A stretch of DNA of 45,513 nt from an uncultured Clostridia bacterium (GCA_947086925.1 CAMUAL010000014.1:1-45513), one strand, 5' to 3'; positions 15,219 through 24,408 are shown, counted from the first letter of the stretch. A program made the numbers and translations. The notes: a model not told the origin generated them from the sequence alone.

Positions 15219-15662
15219 ATGATAGCTATCGGCTGTGACCACGCGGCTGTGGAACTCAAAAAAAGCATAATCGAACATCTCGAAGGTCAGGGATTCGAGC
15301 TTAAAGACTTCGGGTGTTTTTCGTCGGATTCGGTGGATTATCCCGATTACGCCGAAAAGGTCGCAAATGCCGTGGTAGGCGGCGAGTGCGAAAAAGGCAT
15401 ACTTATATGCGGAACCGGCATAGGTATGAGTATTGCGGCAAACAAGGTTAAAGGCATACGCTGTGCGCTTTGCGGCGATACGTTTTCGGCACGAGCGACG
15501 CGCGAGCACAACGACGCGAATATACTTGCTCTCGGCGAACGCGTAACGGGCAAAGGACTTGCGCTCGATATAGTGGACACCTTTGTAAAAACTCCGTTTT
15601 CCGACGACGAGCGTCATATACGCAGAATAAACAAAATCACGCAGTTAGAGGGGCGTCGATAA
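15219..15662 (+). CDS. rpiB: Ribose-5-phosphate isomerase B
   Basis: Interconverts ribose-5-phosphate and ribulose-5-phosphate in the pentose phosphate pathway. The RpiB/LacAB signature is present: IGCDHAA at residues 4-10, DYPDYAEKVA at 40-49 and ICGTGIGMSIAANK with Cys64 as catalytic base, then EHNDANILALGER. The 147-residue length fits. The ATG at 15219 is preferred because AAAGAGG lies 8 bases before it; earlier in-frame codons overlap the promoter. The stop codon TAA shares its last A with the ATG of the first V-ATPase gene, implying translational coupling. Confidence 0.94.
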   Translation: MIAIGCDHAAVELKKSIIEHLEGQGFELKDFGCFSSDSVDYPDYAEKVANAVVGGECEKGILICGTGIGMSIAANKVKGIRCALCGDTFSARATREHNDANILALGERVTGKGLALDIVDTFVKTPFSDDERHIRRINKITQLEGRR

Positions 15663-15982
15663 TGATAGAAGAAGTTTTGGCTGAAATTACCGAAGCCGAA
15701 GAAAAAGCGGCGGGCATTATTGCCGCGGCTCAGGAAAAGGCGCGCGAAACGGTTAAATCCGCGGCAACAGAGTCGGATGCCATACGCGCCCGCTATGCCG
15801 CAGAAACAAAACGGGAAGTAAAAGAGATTCTTAATGCCGCCGAGCGCGAGGCGGAAAAAAACGCCGCCGCGGCGCTCAAAGCGGCAACCGAGTCGGCTAA
15901 CGCGGTTGTGCGTTCCGCCGAAAAGAACGTGCGTAGCGTGGGCGAGTGGATTGCCGAAACGCTCGTAAAGGGCAAATATTGA
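15662..15982 (+). CDS. ntpF: V-type ATPase peripheral-stalk subunit (NtpF/subunit G-H)
   Basis: A 106-residue protein made almost entirely of Ala, Glu, Lys and Arg in a right-handed coiled-coil pattern, as expected for the subunit that pairs with subunit E to form the peripheral stalk. It begins MIEEVLAEITEAEEKAAGII. Identification relies on composition and on position as the first gene of a canonical ntp operon, immediately before subunit I. It overlaps the rpiB stop by one base (TAATG). Confidence 0.85.
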   Translation: MIEEVLAEITEAEEKAAGIIAAAQEKARETVKSAATESDAIRARYAAETKREVKEILNAAEREAEKNAAAALKAATESANAVVRSAEKNVRSVGEWIAETLVKGKY

Positions 15983-15988
15983 TACAAT

Positions 15989-17962
15989 ATGGCTATATGT
16001 AAAATGAGCCGTCTTCGCCTTATAGGTTTGAAGTCGGACAAAAATAAAATAATGAACGAGCTTATAAAGAGCGGCTCGTTCGAGGCGATACACGGCGCAC
16101 CTTCGCGTGATGCCGCGGTTTCGCGCTCTCACCTCGATAAAGCGGTAGGTAAGCAGGCAAAGGTTTCGTTTGCAATCGAGTATCTTACAGCTTGCATAAA
16201 CGAGTACAAAATTCTGAAAGAAAAAAACGACGCCGCAGTCAAAAAGGGAACGGCGCAACCGATAAGGCAGGCGGCGATAGACAGTCCGCGCAAACAAATC
16301 GGGCGTGCGATAATAGGATTCGACGATTTTTACGACGTTGCCGCAAAAGAGTACGAACTTATATCGGTGTGCGACGAGCTGGAAAAACTCAACTTCGCTC
16401 GGCTTGAAAACAAGTCGGAAACGGCAAAACTGCGTCAGAAAATCCGCGCGTTACAGCCTTACGAAAAATTCCCTTTGCCGCTTGGCGTTTTGTCGGACGG
16501 CGCGAACGTGTCGGTTACATTGTGGAGTCATTCGGCTGATATTACGCCCGAGTTCGGCGAGCTCGGCGTGTATTACGAAAATTACGGAACCGAGCGCGGA
16601 ACGCTTATTTGCGTTATATGCCGTATAGCCGATAAAGATAAGCTTGCGGCGTTAATGGGCGGCGCGGGTTTTACTCAGTGTCAGTTAAGGGGCGACGTTA
16701 CTGCGGCTCGGAGTTTAGCCGATTATCGAGAGAGCGAAAAGCGGTTGCGTGAAAAAGACGGCAACGATATGTATGCGGTGCTCGAATACGCAAAGTATTT
16801 ATCCGATTTAAAAGTGCTGTACGACGTTATCGGTCAGGATATAGAAAAATCCGTTGCGGAACTGAACTTCGTTTCCACGTCGGGCACGTTCGTAGCCGAG
16901 GGGTGGGTGCCGCGCGATTATGCCGACAAGTTAATCGAGCGCGTTAAGTCGAAAACGGAAAAAATAGTTGCGTACACCGAAGACCCGCGCGACGGCGACG
17001 ACGTTCCGACTTTGCTCGTAAGCAAAAAGATAATGAAACCGTACGAAGACGTTACCGACATGTACAGCGTTCCGTCGTATCGCGAGATAGACCCGAACCC
17101 GTTTATGGCAGTATTCTTTTTTATTTTCTTCGGAATTATGATAGGCGACGCGGGTTACGGTCTTATTTTAAGCCTTGCGGCACTGCTTATACTGAAATTC
17201 GTAAAGCTCGAAAAAGGCACGGCGCGACTGCTTGCGCTTGTTGGCATGGGCGGAGTATCCGCGATTATATGGGGTGTGCTGTTCGGCGGCATTTTCTCAA
17301 TCGAGGGAATCCCCGCGCTGTGGTTTAATCCCATAAACGAACCGCTTATGATGCTCGGCGTATCCATAATACTCGGTGCGGTTCAGCTTTTAACGGGTTA
17401 CGCGCTCAGTTCGGCGCGCAAGTTCCGCGACGGCAAGCCTTTGGACGCGATACTCGACAGTATATTCATATTCATATTGTTTATTGCTTTGGCGTTTATG
17501 GCACTCGATATGCTCCTCGACGTAAGTGCGCCGCTTATGACGGTAGGACTCATACTTTTGGGAGTCGCATTGCTCGGCATACTGTGTACGGCGGGGCGGC
17601 ACAATAAGGGTATACTAAGTAAAATCATGGGCGGATTTTCGGGTCTGTACGGACTTGTGAATCTACTCAGCGATTTGTTAAGCTATGCGCGTCTTTTCGG
17701 TTTGGGACTTGCAAGCGGCGCAATAGGGCTTGCTTTCAATACTTTGGGAAGTATGTTCTTCGGAATTCCCGTAGCGGGATATGTGCTCGGAATAATCATA
17801 CTTATTCCTCTGCATGCCTTTAACATAGGAATCGGCGTTTTGGGCGCGTACGTGCATAACGCAAGATTGCAGTTCCTTGAATTTTACGGAAAGTTCTACG
17901 ACGGCGGCGGCAGAAAATTTACTCCGCTCGGCGAAAAGACAAAGTACGTCAGATTTTCTTAA
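15989..17962 (+). CDS. ntpI: V-type ATPase subunit I (a subunit)
   Basis: The membrane stator that carries the ion half-channels. The N-terminal soluble half (to about residue 365) begins MAICKMSRLRLIGLKSDK, like homologues, and is largely helical. The C-terminal half has seven to eight TM helices, starting with NPFMAVFFFIFFGIMIGDAGYGL near 370-393. The conserved channel Arg lies in the LLSDLLSYARLFGLGLASG segment, in a helix near residue 570. The 657-residue length is normal. The ATG at 15989 is kept because the protein start matches the family, although the ribosome binding site is weak; coupling to the upstream gene 6 bases away may compensate. Confidence 0.95.
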   Translation: MAICKMSRLRLIGLKSDKNKIMNELIKSGSFEAIHGAPSRDAAVSRSHLDKAVGKQAKVSFAIEYLTACINEYKILKEKNDAAVKKGTAQPIRQAAIDSPRKQIGRAIIGFDDFYDVAAKEYELISVCDELEKLNFARLENKSETAKLRQKIRALQPYEKFPLPLGVLSDGANVSVTLWSHSADITPEFGELGVYYENYGTERGTLICVICRIADKDKLAALMGGAGFTQCQLRGDVTAARSLADYRESEKRLREKDGNDMYAVLEYAKYLSDLKVLYDVIGQDIEKSVAELNFVSTSGTFVAEGWVPRDYADKLIERVKSKTEKIVAYTEDPRDGDDVPTLLVSKKIMKPYEDVTDMYSVPSYREIDPNPFMAVFFFIFFGIMIGDAGYGLILSLAALLILKFVKLEKGTARLLALVGMGGVSAIIWGVLFGGIFSIEGIPALWFNPINEPLMMLGVSIILGAVQLLTGYALSSARKFRDGKPLDAILDSIFIFILFIALAFMALDMLLDVSAPLMTVGLILLGVALLGILCTAGRHNKGILSKIMGGFSGLYGLVNLLSDLLSYARLFGLGLASGAIGLAFNTLGSMFFGIPVAGYVLGIIILIPLHAFNIGIGVLGAYVHNARLQFLEFYGKFYDGGGRKFTPLGEKTKYVRFS

Positions 17963-17973
17963 ATAGGTCATAA

Positions 17974-17992
17974 CGCGTCGTAATCCGACGCG
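17974..17992 (+). promoter_or_regulatory. mRNA hairpin before ntpK
   Basis: CGCGTCG (17974-17980) and CGACGCG (17986-17992) form a 7-bp GC-rich stem with loop TAATC in the 70-nt gap before the rotor-ring gene. There is no T run, so it is not a terminator. It could mark an mRNA processing or stability site that raises ntpK expression relative to single-copy subunits. Confidence 0.45.
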
Positions 17993-18032
17993 CCCGACAT
18001 AAAAAGCAAACAATTAAAGGAGAAATACAAAA

Positions 18033-18500
18033 ATGACAATGGGAATGTTTTACGCGCTTTTGGGCGCGGCAATAGCCGTGGTGTTTTCGGGCATAGGCTC
18101 GGCAATAGGCGTAGGCAGAGCGGGTCAGGCGTCGGCGGGACTGCTCAGCAAAGACCCTTCTAAGTTCGGCAGCGTACTTCTGTTGCAGTTGTTGCCCGCA
18201 ACGCAAGGGTTATACGGCTTTGTTATCGCGTTCATGGTGTTTATTCAAACAAACCTCATGGGTAGCAGTGCGGCGGCTCTTACCGTTGCCGAAGGGTTAT
18301 CGTATCTTGCGCTTTGCTTGCCGATTGCTTTTGTCGGACTCGGCTCGGCTATAATGCAAGGTATGGTTGCCGTCGGCGGCATAAACCTTGTAGGCAAGCA
18401 AGACGGACAAATGGGACGCGCAATGACAATGGCGGTTTTGGTAGAGATATTCGCCATATTCGCGTTCATCATTTCGTTCATAGGCGTAATGACGATTTAA
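18033..18500 (+). CDS. ntpK: V-type ATPase subunit K (rotor-ring proteolipid), Na+ type
   Basis: A 155-residue duplicated hairpin of four TM helices that forms the membrane rotor ring. The sodium-site residues known from Enterococcus hirae NtpK all have counterparts here: Leu54, Thr57 and Gln58 in LLPATQGLYGF, Gln109 in IMQGM and the carboxylate Glu138 in LVEIFAI, plus Tyr61. As in that protein, only the second hairpin has the Glu. The sequence therefore predicts sodium rather than proton transport. AAAGGAG is ten bases before the ATG, and a stable hairpin lies further upstream. Confidence 0.95.
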   Translation: MTMGMFYALLGAAIAVVFSGIGSAIGVGRAGQASAGLLSKDPSKFGSVLLLQLLPATQGLYGFVIAFMVFIQTNLMGSSAAALTVAEGLSYLALCLPIAFVGLGSAIMQGMVAVGGINLVGKQDGQMGRAMTMAVLVEIFAIFAFIISFIGVMTI

Positions 18501-18571
18501 GCGGGTTTTAAAACGCATTGAAAAAAATCGCTTGTAAAAAGGCAATACCGATATTCGGGGATTAAAATAGA

Positions 18572-19162
18572 ATGGACGGAAAAGAAGCAATAATAGCCGA
18601 AATTATAGAAAAAGCGGAAAAGTCGGCGGAGGCTCTTATAGCCGACGCGAATGCCGAGCGCGACGAAATACTGAAAAAGGTAGAATCCGAGGAGTCGGCG
18701 CGCAAGCAGACCGCGCTCGACTCTGCACGCGAGGCGGCGGAGGCGGTTATTTCGCGCAGGGCAACGCTCAGCGGCTTGGAAACGAGAAAAGCCGAGCTTG
18801 CGGCGAAACAGAACTTAATAAACGCAGCATTCGAAGAAGCCGCTAAAAAAATCCTCAACATGACCGACCACATTTACCGCGAGTTTATAGGCGAGTTCGT
18901 TGTTAAGTATGCCGACGACGGCGACAAAATCATAATAGCCGAGCGGGACGAAAAAAGACTTCATGCCGAGTGGCTCGATTCGCTTTGCCGCAAAACGGGC
19001 AAAAGCCTGTCTTTTTCCGAAGATAAGCACAAGGGCAAAGGCGGCATAATATTGAGCGGCAAGCTCAGCGACAAAAACTTTACGCTCGAAACAATGATGG
19101 GAAGACTGCGTGAAAACTGTCTTACCGACGTAGCGAAAAAACTGTTTAAGGGAAAAATCTGA
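18572..19162 (+). CDS. ntpE: V-type ATPase subunit E
   Basis: Peripheral-stalk subunit of 196 residues. The first 100 residues are a Glu/Lys/Ala-rich helix that should pair with NtpF; the C-terminal half is the globular head that binds subunit B, with GGIILSGKLSDKNFTLETMM near the end matching the conserved C-terminal motif of the family. The ribosome site is modest (GGGGA). Its TGA overlaps the ATG of ntpC (ATGA). Confidence 0.9.
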   Translation: MDGKEAIIAEIIEKAEKSAEALIADANAERDEILKKVESEESARKQTALDSAREAAEAVISRRATLSGLETRKAELAAKQNLINAAFEEAAKKILNMTDHIYREFIGEFVVKYADDGDKIIIAERDEKRLHAEWLDSLCRKTGKSLSFSEDKHKGKGGIILSGKLSDKNFTLETMMGRLRENCLTDVAKKLFKGKI

Positions 19163-20124
19163 TGGTAACTAAGATTTACGCCAACGCGGTTGCCGAATAT
19201 AACGAGGGTAAGTTGCTCGGAGCGGAAAAAGTACGCCGACTTCTCGACGCGGATTTTTCCGACGCCGTTAAAATCTTGTGCGACTACGGTTACGGCGGCG
19301 GAGCGGTAGACGAAAACAGTTACGATATCGATGCGTTTATCAGCTCGGAAACGTCGGCTCTTATAGAATACGTGTGTGCAAATTCGCCAAACGAATATCT
19401 GTTGCGCGTGCTTGTAAATCCGTTTTCGTATTCAAACGCAAAGGCATATTATAAAGCCCGCGTAACGGGTAAGGAAGTGCCTGCCGCGGTTTACGTAATG
19501 AACGACGATGACGTAAAAGCGGCAATTTCGAGAGGAGAGTATGCGGCTTTGCCAAAAGCTATGGCGGATGCGGCAAACGAGCTCGACCGTATTTTTTCGG
19601 AGAGTGCGCCGAATCCCAAAACCATAGATATAGAATTTACAAAAGCCATGTACCGCGACGGAGCCGAGTGCGCCGCAAAGAGCAGAAGCAAAACTTTGCG
19701 TGAATACGTAATTTCTCAAATCGATTTAAACAACATAATGTCGGCACTCCGCGCCCGAGCTCTAAAAATGAGCGAAGCGTCGCTTATGCCGCTTTTCATT
19801 CCGTGCGGCAAGCTAAGCGAATACGACGTTATATCAATATTCAAAGCGGAGAACGTCGCAAAGGCGATAGGCGAAACCGATTACGATTTTTTGGTTAATA
19901 GCTACGACGAAACACCCGATTTGCCTGCGCTCGAAACAAAGATAGACGATTATCTTATAGGCATATGGGAAAAAGAGTCGGAAAATATGACGTCGTTTTC
20001 TCCGTTTGTTTCGTATTTTACGGCACAGCTTAACGAATACAAAACCGTAAAAATGATTCTTACTTGTCTTAAAAACAATGCACGCGGCGAAATAGCCGCC
20101 CGTATGCGTAAAGCGGCAAGGTGA
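19162..20124 (+). CDS. ntpC: V-type ATPase subunit C (d-like)
   Basis: The 320-residue funnel-shaped subunit that connects the central stalk to the K ring. Visible family traits are the YANAVAEYNEGKLL start, NPFSYSNAKAYYKARV near residues 88-103, DLNNIMSALRARALKM near 192-207 and the C-terminal TSFSPFVSYFTAQLNEYKTVKMIL. The length and order in the operon (after E, before F) support the call. It overlaps ntpE by one base and has AAGGGA just upstream. Confidence 0.92.
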   Translation: MVTKIYANAVAEYNEGKLLGAEKVRRLLDADFSDAVKILCDYGYGGGAVDENSYDIDAFISSETSALIEYVCANSPNEYLLRVLVNPFSYSNAKAYYKARVTGKEVPAAVYVMNDDDVKAAISRGEYAALPKAMADAANELDRIFSESAPNPKTIDIEFTKAMYRDGAECAAKSRSKTLREYVISQIDLNNIMSALRARALKMSEASLMPLFIPCGKLSEYDVISIFKAENVAKAIGETDYDFLVNSYDETPDLPALETKIDDYLIGIWEKESENMTSFSPFVSYFTAQLNEYKTVKMILTCLKNNARGEIAARMRKAAR

Positions 20125-20149
20125 TTTATAGGCATATAGGTGCAACAAA

Positions 20150-20476
20150 ATGATTAAAAGCGGAAAAATAGCCGTTATAGGCGAAAAAGACAGCGTGCTT
20201 GCGTTCAAAGCCGTCGGAGTGGACATATTCAGTCCGAACGGTATGTTCGAAACAAACGACCTATTGCGCAAGATAAAAGACGAATACGCCGTTATATTCA
20301 TAACCGAGGATTTGGCGGAACAAATCTCCGATACAATCGATAAGCTTAAAGCGCGCGCTTACCCTGCGGTAATACCAATACCCGTGGGCGCAAACGGCAA
20401 CGGATTCGGTTTGAAGGGAATAAAAAAAGACGTTGAAAAGGCAATCGGTGCCGATATTCTGTTCGGCGACGATTAA
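20150..20476 (+). CDS. ntpG: V-type ATPase subunit F (NtpG)
   Basis: The 108-residue central-stalk subunit with a Rossmann-like fold, beginning with IAVIGEKDSVLAFKAVGVD, followed by the YAVIFITEDLAEQI strand-helix and PAVIPIPVGANG, all typical. AGGTG lies eight bases before the ATG. It sits between ntpC and ntpA as in E. hirae. Confidence 0.93.
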   Translation: MIKSGKIAVIGEKDSVLAFKAVGVDIFSPNGMFETNDLLRKIKDEYAVIFITEDLAEQISDTIDKLKARAYPAVIPIPVGANGNGFGLKGIKKDVEKAIGADILFGDD

Positions 20477-20488
20477 GAGGTAACATAC

Positions 20489-22252
20489 ATGAAAGGAAAG
20501 ATTGTAAAAGTATCCGGTCCGCTTATTGTTGCGGAAAACATGCAAGACGTAAAAATGTTCGACGTAGTGCGCGTAAGCGAACAGCGTCTTATCGGCGAGG
20601 TTATAGAACTGCGCGGCGACAGAGCGTCGATTCAGGTGTACGAAGAAACGAGTATGTTAGGTCCCGGCGAAGAAGTTGTTTCAACCAACGCGCCTCTGTC
20701 GGTAGAGCTCGGACCGGGACTAATCGAGGGAATTTTCGACGGCATACAACGTCCGCTTAATCAGCTCGTAAAAAAGAGCGGCGAGCGAATCGGGCGCGGA
20801 ATAGAAGTAAGCGCGCTCAATCATAACAAAAAGTGGAACTTCGTTCCCGTTAAAAAGGTGGGCGATATCGTTTCCGCCGGCGACATAATAGGTACCGTTC
20901 GCGAAAACGAGGTGATAGAACACCGAATAATGGTGCCGTACGGCATAAGCGGAAAAATAACTTCCGTGTACGAGGGCGAAAAAACGGTAGACGACATAGT
21001 TGCCGCCATAGAAGATAAAGAGGGCAAAACGGAATTTGTAACCATGATGCAGAAATGGCCCGTACGTAAAGGACGCCCTTACCGTGAAAAAATCGCGCCC
21101 GTTCAGCCTATGATAACGGGACAAAGGGTAATAGATACGCTTTTCCCCATAGCAAAGGGCGGCGTTGCGGCAGTACCGGGTCCGTTCGGAAGCGGTAAAA
21201 CGGTCGTTCAGCATCAGCTTGCCAAATGGGCGGACGCAGATATAATCGTGTACGTGGGTTGCGGCGAGCGCGGCAACGAAATGACCGACGTGCTCAACGA
21301 ATTTCCGCACTTAACCGACCCTAAAACGGGTCAGCCGCTTATGAAGCGCACCGTGCTTATAGCAAACACTTCGGATATGCCCGTTGCGGCGCGCGAGGCG
21401 AGTATTTACACGGGTATAACCATTGCGGAATATTTCCGCGACATGGGCTACAACGTGGCTATAATGGCGGATTCCACTTCGCGTTGGGCGGAAGCATTGC
21501 GCGAAATGAGCGGACGTCTCGAAGAAATGCCGGGTGAAGAAGGATACCCCGCATATTTAAGTAGCAGATTAGCCGAATTTTACGAGCGCGCGGGCATTGT
21601 AAAACTTCTGGGAAGCGACGAGCGCATAGGCTCGGTAACGGCGATAGGCGCGGTTTCTCCTCCGGGCGGCGACATGAGCGAACCCGTAAGTCAGGCAACC
21701 TTGCGCATAGTAAAGGTTTTTTGGGGACTCAGCGCGTCGCTTGCGTCAAAGCGTCATTTCCCCGCAATCGATTGGCTTACAAGCTATTCGCTGTACAGCG
21801 ACAGACTGTCGGAGTGGTACGGCGAAAACGTGGCGGCGGATTACAATTCTTACCGCACGGCGGCAATGCGCATTTTGCAGGAAGAAGCGCAACTCGACGA
21901 AATCGTGCGCTTAGTGGGCATGGACGCACTGTCGCCACGCGACAGATTAACCATGGAAGCGGCAAAGTCGATTCGCGAGGACTATTTGCACCAAAACGCG
22001 TTCCATGAAGTGGACACGTATTCGTCTATGACAAAGCAGTATAAAATGCTCAAACTGATAATAGACTGCTACCGCTATTCCATTGCGGCACTCGAAAAAT
22101 CCGTGTCGCTCGACGACATTTTGAATATTGCGGCGCGTGAAAAAATAGGGCGCAGTAAGTATATACCCGAGGCGGAAATCGAAACGCTCGATAAAATATC
22201 CGCCGACATGAAATCGCAGTTGAGTGAGCTTAAAGCCACCGAATCGTTTTAA
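20489..22252 (+). CDS. ntpA: V-type ATPase catalytic subunit A
   Basis: The catalytic subunit; 587 residues. The P-loop GPFGSGKT is at residues 231-238, and ADSTSRWAEALREMSGRLEEMPGEEGYP contains the conserved regions that shape the catalytic site, including the arginine-rich and GEEGYP segments. The roughly 90-residue non-homologous region that distinguishes A-type from F-type beta subunits is present before the P-loop (residues 110-195). AAGAGGT precedes the ATG. Confidence 0.97.
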   Translation: MKGKIVKVSGPLIVAENMQDVKMFDVVRVSEQRLIGEVIELRGDRASIQVYEETSMLGPGEEVVSTNAPLSVELGPGLIEGIFDGIQRPLNQLVKKSGERIGRGIEVSALNHNKKWNFVPVKKVGDIVSAGDIIGTVRENEVIEHRIMVPYGISGKITSVYEGEKTVDDIVAAIEDKEGKTEFVTMMQKWPVRKGRPYREKIAPVQPMITGQRVIDTLFPIAKGGVAAVPGPFGSGKTVVQHQLAKWADADIIVYVGCGERGNEMTDVLNEFPHLTDPKTGQPLMKRTVLIANTSDMPVAAREASIYTGITIAEYFRDMGYNVAIMADSTSRWAEALREMSGRLEEMPGEEGYPAYLSSRLAEFYERAGIVKLLGSDERIGSVTAIGAVSPPGGDMSEPVSQATLRIVKVFWGLSASLASKRHFPAIDWLTSYSLYSDRLSEWYGENVAADYNSYRTAAMRILQEEAQLDEIVRLVGMDALSPRDRLTMEAAKSIREDYLHQNAFHEVDTYSSMTKQYKMLKLIIDCYRYSIAALEKSVSLDDILNIAAREKIGRSKYIPEAEIETLDKISADMKSQLSELKATESF

Positions 22253-22266
22253 AGGAAGCAGATAAA

Positions 22267-23646
22267 ATGCAAAAAGAATACCGTACCATAAAAGAGGTTG
22301 TGGGGCCCTTAATGCTTGTCGAACACGTTGAAAACGTGAAGTACAACGAGCTTGTGGAAATCGAGCAGGCAAACGGCGAAGTGCGTCAGGGCAAGGTTTT
22401 GGAAATAAACCGCGACCGCGCGCTCGTGCAGTTGTTCGAGGCAAGTCAGGGGCTTAAAATATCTTCGGCAAAAGCCCGCTTTTTGGGTAAAAGCATAGAG
22501 CTTAAAGTTTCGCCCGATATGCTCGGGCGCGTATTCGACGGCATGGGGCACCCCAAAGACGGCGGACCCGAGATAATCCCCGAAAAGAGCGTCGACATAA
22601 ACGGCGCGCCGATGAATCCCGCAGCGCGCGACTATCCCGACGAGTTTATTCAGACGGGCGTTTCGGCAATCGACGGACTCAATACTTTGGTGCGCGGGCA
22701 AAAGCTTCCCGTGTTTTCGGCAAGCGGACTTCCGCATGCAAATCTCGCGGCGCAGATAGCGCGTCAGGCAAAGGTGCTCGGCGACGGCAGTAAGTTCGCC
22801 GTTGTGTTTGCCGCAATCGGAATTACCTACGAAGAAGCGGATTTCTTTATTACGGATTTTCGCCGTACGGGCGCAATCGACCGCGCGGTGCTGTTTATGA
22901 ATCTTGCGTCCGACCCCGCAATCGAGCGTATAGCAACTCCCCGAATGGCACTGTCGGCGGCGGAGTATCTTGCGTTCGATTTGGGCATGCACGTGCTTGT
23001 AATCATGACCGATATTACAAACTATGCCGAGGCAATGCGAGAAGTAAGCGCGGCGCGTAAAGAGGTTCCGGGGCGCAGAGGATACCCGGGATATTTGTAT
23101 ACCGACCTTGCGTCCATTTACGAACGCGCGGGTAAAATAAGGGGCAAAGAAGGCTCTATAACGCAGATTCCCATTCTGACCATGCCCGAAGACGACAAAA
23201 CACACCCCATACCCGACCTTACGGGTTACATTACCGAGGGGCAGATTATTCTGTCGCGCGAGCTTTATAAAAAAGGATTCAATCCGCCTATCGACGTGCT
23301 TCCAAGCCTCAGCCGTCTTAAAGATAAAGGCATAGGCAAGAATAAAACGCGCGAGGACCACGCCGACACAATGAACCAGCTTTTTGCGGCGTATTCGCGC
23401 GGCAAAGAGGCAAAAGAACTCAGCGCGATTTTGGGTGATGCGGCACTTACCGACGTGGATAAAAAGTACGCGAAATTCGCCGAAGAATTCGAACGCCGCT
23501 ATATTTCGCAGGGTTTTGACTGCAACCGAAGTATAGAAGAAACTTTAAATCTCGGTTGGGAACTTCTTTCTATTTTGCCCAAAACTGAACTTAAACGCAT
23601 TAAAGACGAGTACATCGCACGGTATCTGCCCACAAAGGAGCAATAA
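22267..23646 (+). CDS. ntpB: V-type ATPase regulatory subunit B
   Basis: The non-catalytic nucleotide-binding partner of subunit A; 459 residues. Typical stretches are EYRTIKEVVGPLMLVE at the start, LGRVFDGMGHPKDGGP, QTGVSAIDGLNTLVRGQKLP, a degenerate phosphate loop (FSASGLPHANLAAQIARQA, lacking the GKT lysine) and GYLYTDLASIYERAGKI. AAGGAAG lies upstream. It is 14 bases after ntpA and 3 before ntpD. Confidence 0.97.
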   Translation: MQKEYRTIKEVVGPLMLVEHVENVKYNELVEIEQANGEVRQGKVLEINRDRALVQLFEASQGLKISSAKARFLGKSIELKVSPDMLGRVFDGMGHPKDGGPEIIPEKSVDINGAPMNPAARDYPDEFIQTGVSAIDGLNTLVRGQKLPVFSASGLPHANLAAQIARQAKVLGDGSKFAVVFAAIGITYEEADFFITDFRRTGAIDRAVLFMNLASDPAIERIATPRMALSAAEYLAFDLGMHVLVIMTDITNYAEAMREVSAARKEVPGRRGYPGYLYTDLASIYERAGKIRGKEGSITQIPILTMPEDDKTHPIPDLTGYITEGQIILSRELYKKGFNPPIDVLPSLSRLKDKGIGKNKTREDHADTMNQLFAAYSRGKEAKELSAILGDAALTDVDKKYAKFAEEFERRYISQGFDCNRSIEETLNLGWELLSILPKTELKRIKDEYIARYLPTKEQ

Positions 23647-23649
23647 CTT

Positions 23650-24288
23650 ATGGCAAGACTTGCGGTTAATCCCACGCGAATGGAACTGCGGCGGCTTAAA
23701 ACCCGTCTTAAAACCGCAGAGCGCGGGCATAAACTGTTAAAAGACAAATCCGACGAAATGGTGCGTCGGTTTATGGAGCTTATACGCCTTAACAAAAGCT
23801 TGCGCGAAGAATTGGAGGGTGAAGTGGGCGACGCGCTTTTCGGATTCATGCTTGCGCGCTCGGTTTCTTCAGCCGAAGACATCGAACAGGCACTGGCCAT
23901 GCCTAAGGTGCAGGTGGCTTTGGACGTAGGCACTAAAAATATTATGGGTGTAGACGTTCCCGACGTTAAAATAACCATGCCCACTCCCGAAGACCTACTT
24001 CCTTACGCCTTTGCGGGAACGCCCTCCGACCTCGACACCGCGGTGATTAAATTGTCGGAACTTATGGAAAAGCTTTTGCGGCTTGCCGAAATTGAAAAAA
24101 CGTGCAACATGCTTGCCGACGAAATCGAAAAAAACCGTCGCAGAGTCAACGCTCTCGAATACGTAATGATTCCTCAGCTTAACGAAACAATCAAGTATAT
24201 TTTAATGAAACTCGACGAAAACGAGCGCGGGAATATTACGCGGCTTATGAAGGTAAAATCAATGATGAGCGAGCGTGACGACGGATAA
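23650..24288 (+). CDS. ntpD: V-type ATPase subunit D (central rotor shaft)
   Basis: The 212-residue antiparallel coiled coil that rotates within the A3B3 head. It begins with LAVNPTRMELRRLKTRLKTAERGHKLLKDK, shortened here to its first motif VNPTRMELRRLK, and ends with helices containing RRRVNALEYVMIPQL, the most conserved motif of the family. AAAGGAG precedes the ATG at good spacing. It closes the operon: a terminator follows at 24409. Confidence 0.95.
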   Translation: MARLAVNPTRMELRRLKTRLKTAERGHKLLKDKSDEMVRRFMELIRLNKSLREELEGEVGDALFGFMLARSVSSAEDIEQALAMPKVQVALDVGTKNIMGVDVPDVKITMPTPEDLLPYAFAGTPSDLDTAVIKLSELMEKLLRLAEIEKTCNMLADEIEKNRRRVNALEYVMIPQLNETIKYILMKLDENERGNITRLMKVKSMMSERDDG

Positions 24289-24293
24289 ACAAC

Positions 24294-24317
24294 AAGCCTT
24301 TTGGTGGCAAAAGGCTT
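24294..24317 (+). other. Hairpin in the 3' region of the ATPase operon
   Basis: AAGCCTTTT (24294-24302) and AAAAGGCTT (24309-24317) form a 9-bp stem with a 6-nt loop six bases after the ntpD stop. No T run follows it, so it is unlikely to terminate; it may protect the mRNA 3' end or start a structured RNA that ends at the terminator 90 nt downstream. Confidence 0.4.
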
Positions 24318-24408
24318 GGCGAAAACGATTTTAAAACCCGCCCCGCACGACAAGTACTGCGCCCTTGACGGCTTTTAATAGGTTTGGATGTAGTGCGGAC
24401 CTTAATCT

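Noticed and set aside
24361..24395. TTGACG followed by TAGTGC as a promoter for the 24531 gene.
   Set aside because: The -10 box is poor and the operon terminator lies downstream of it, before the gene.
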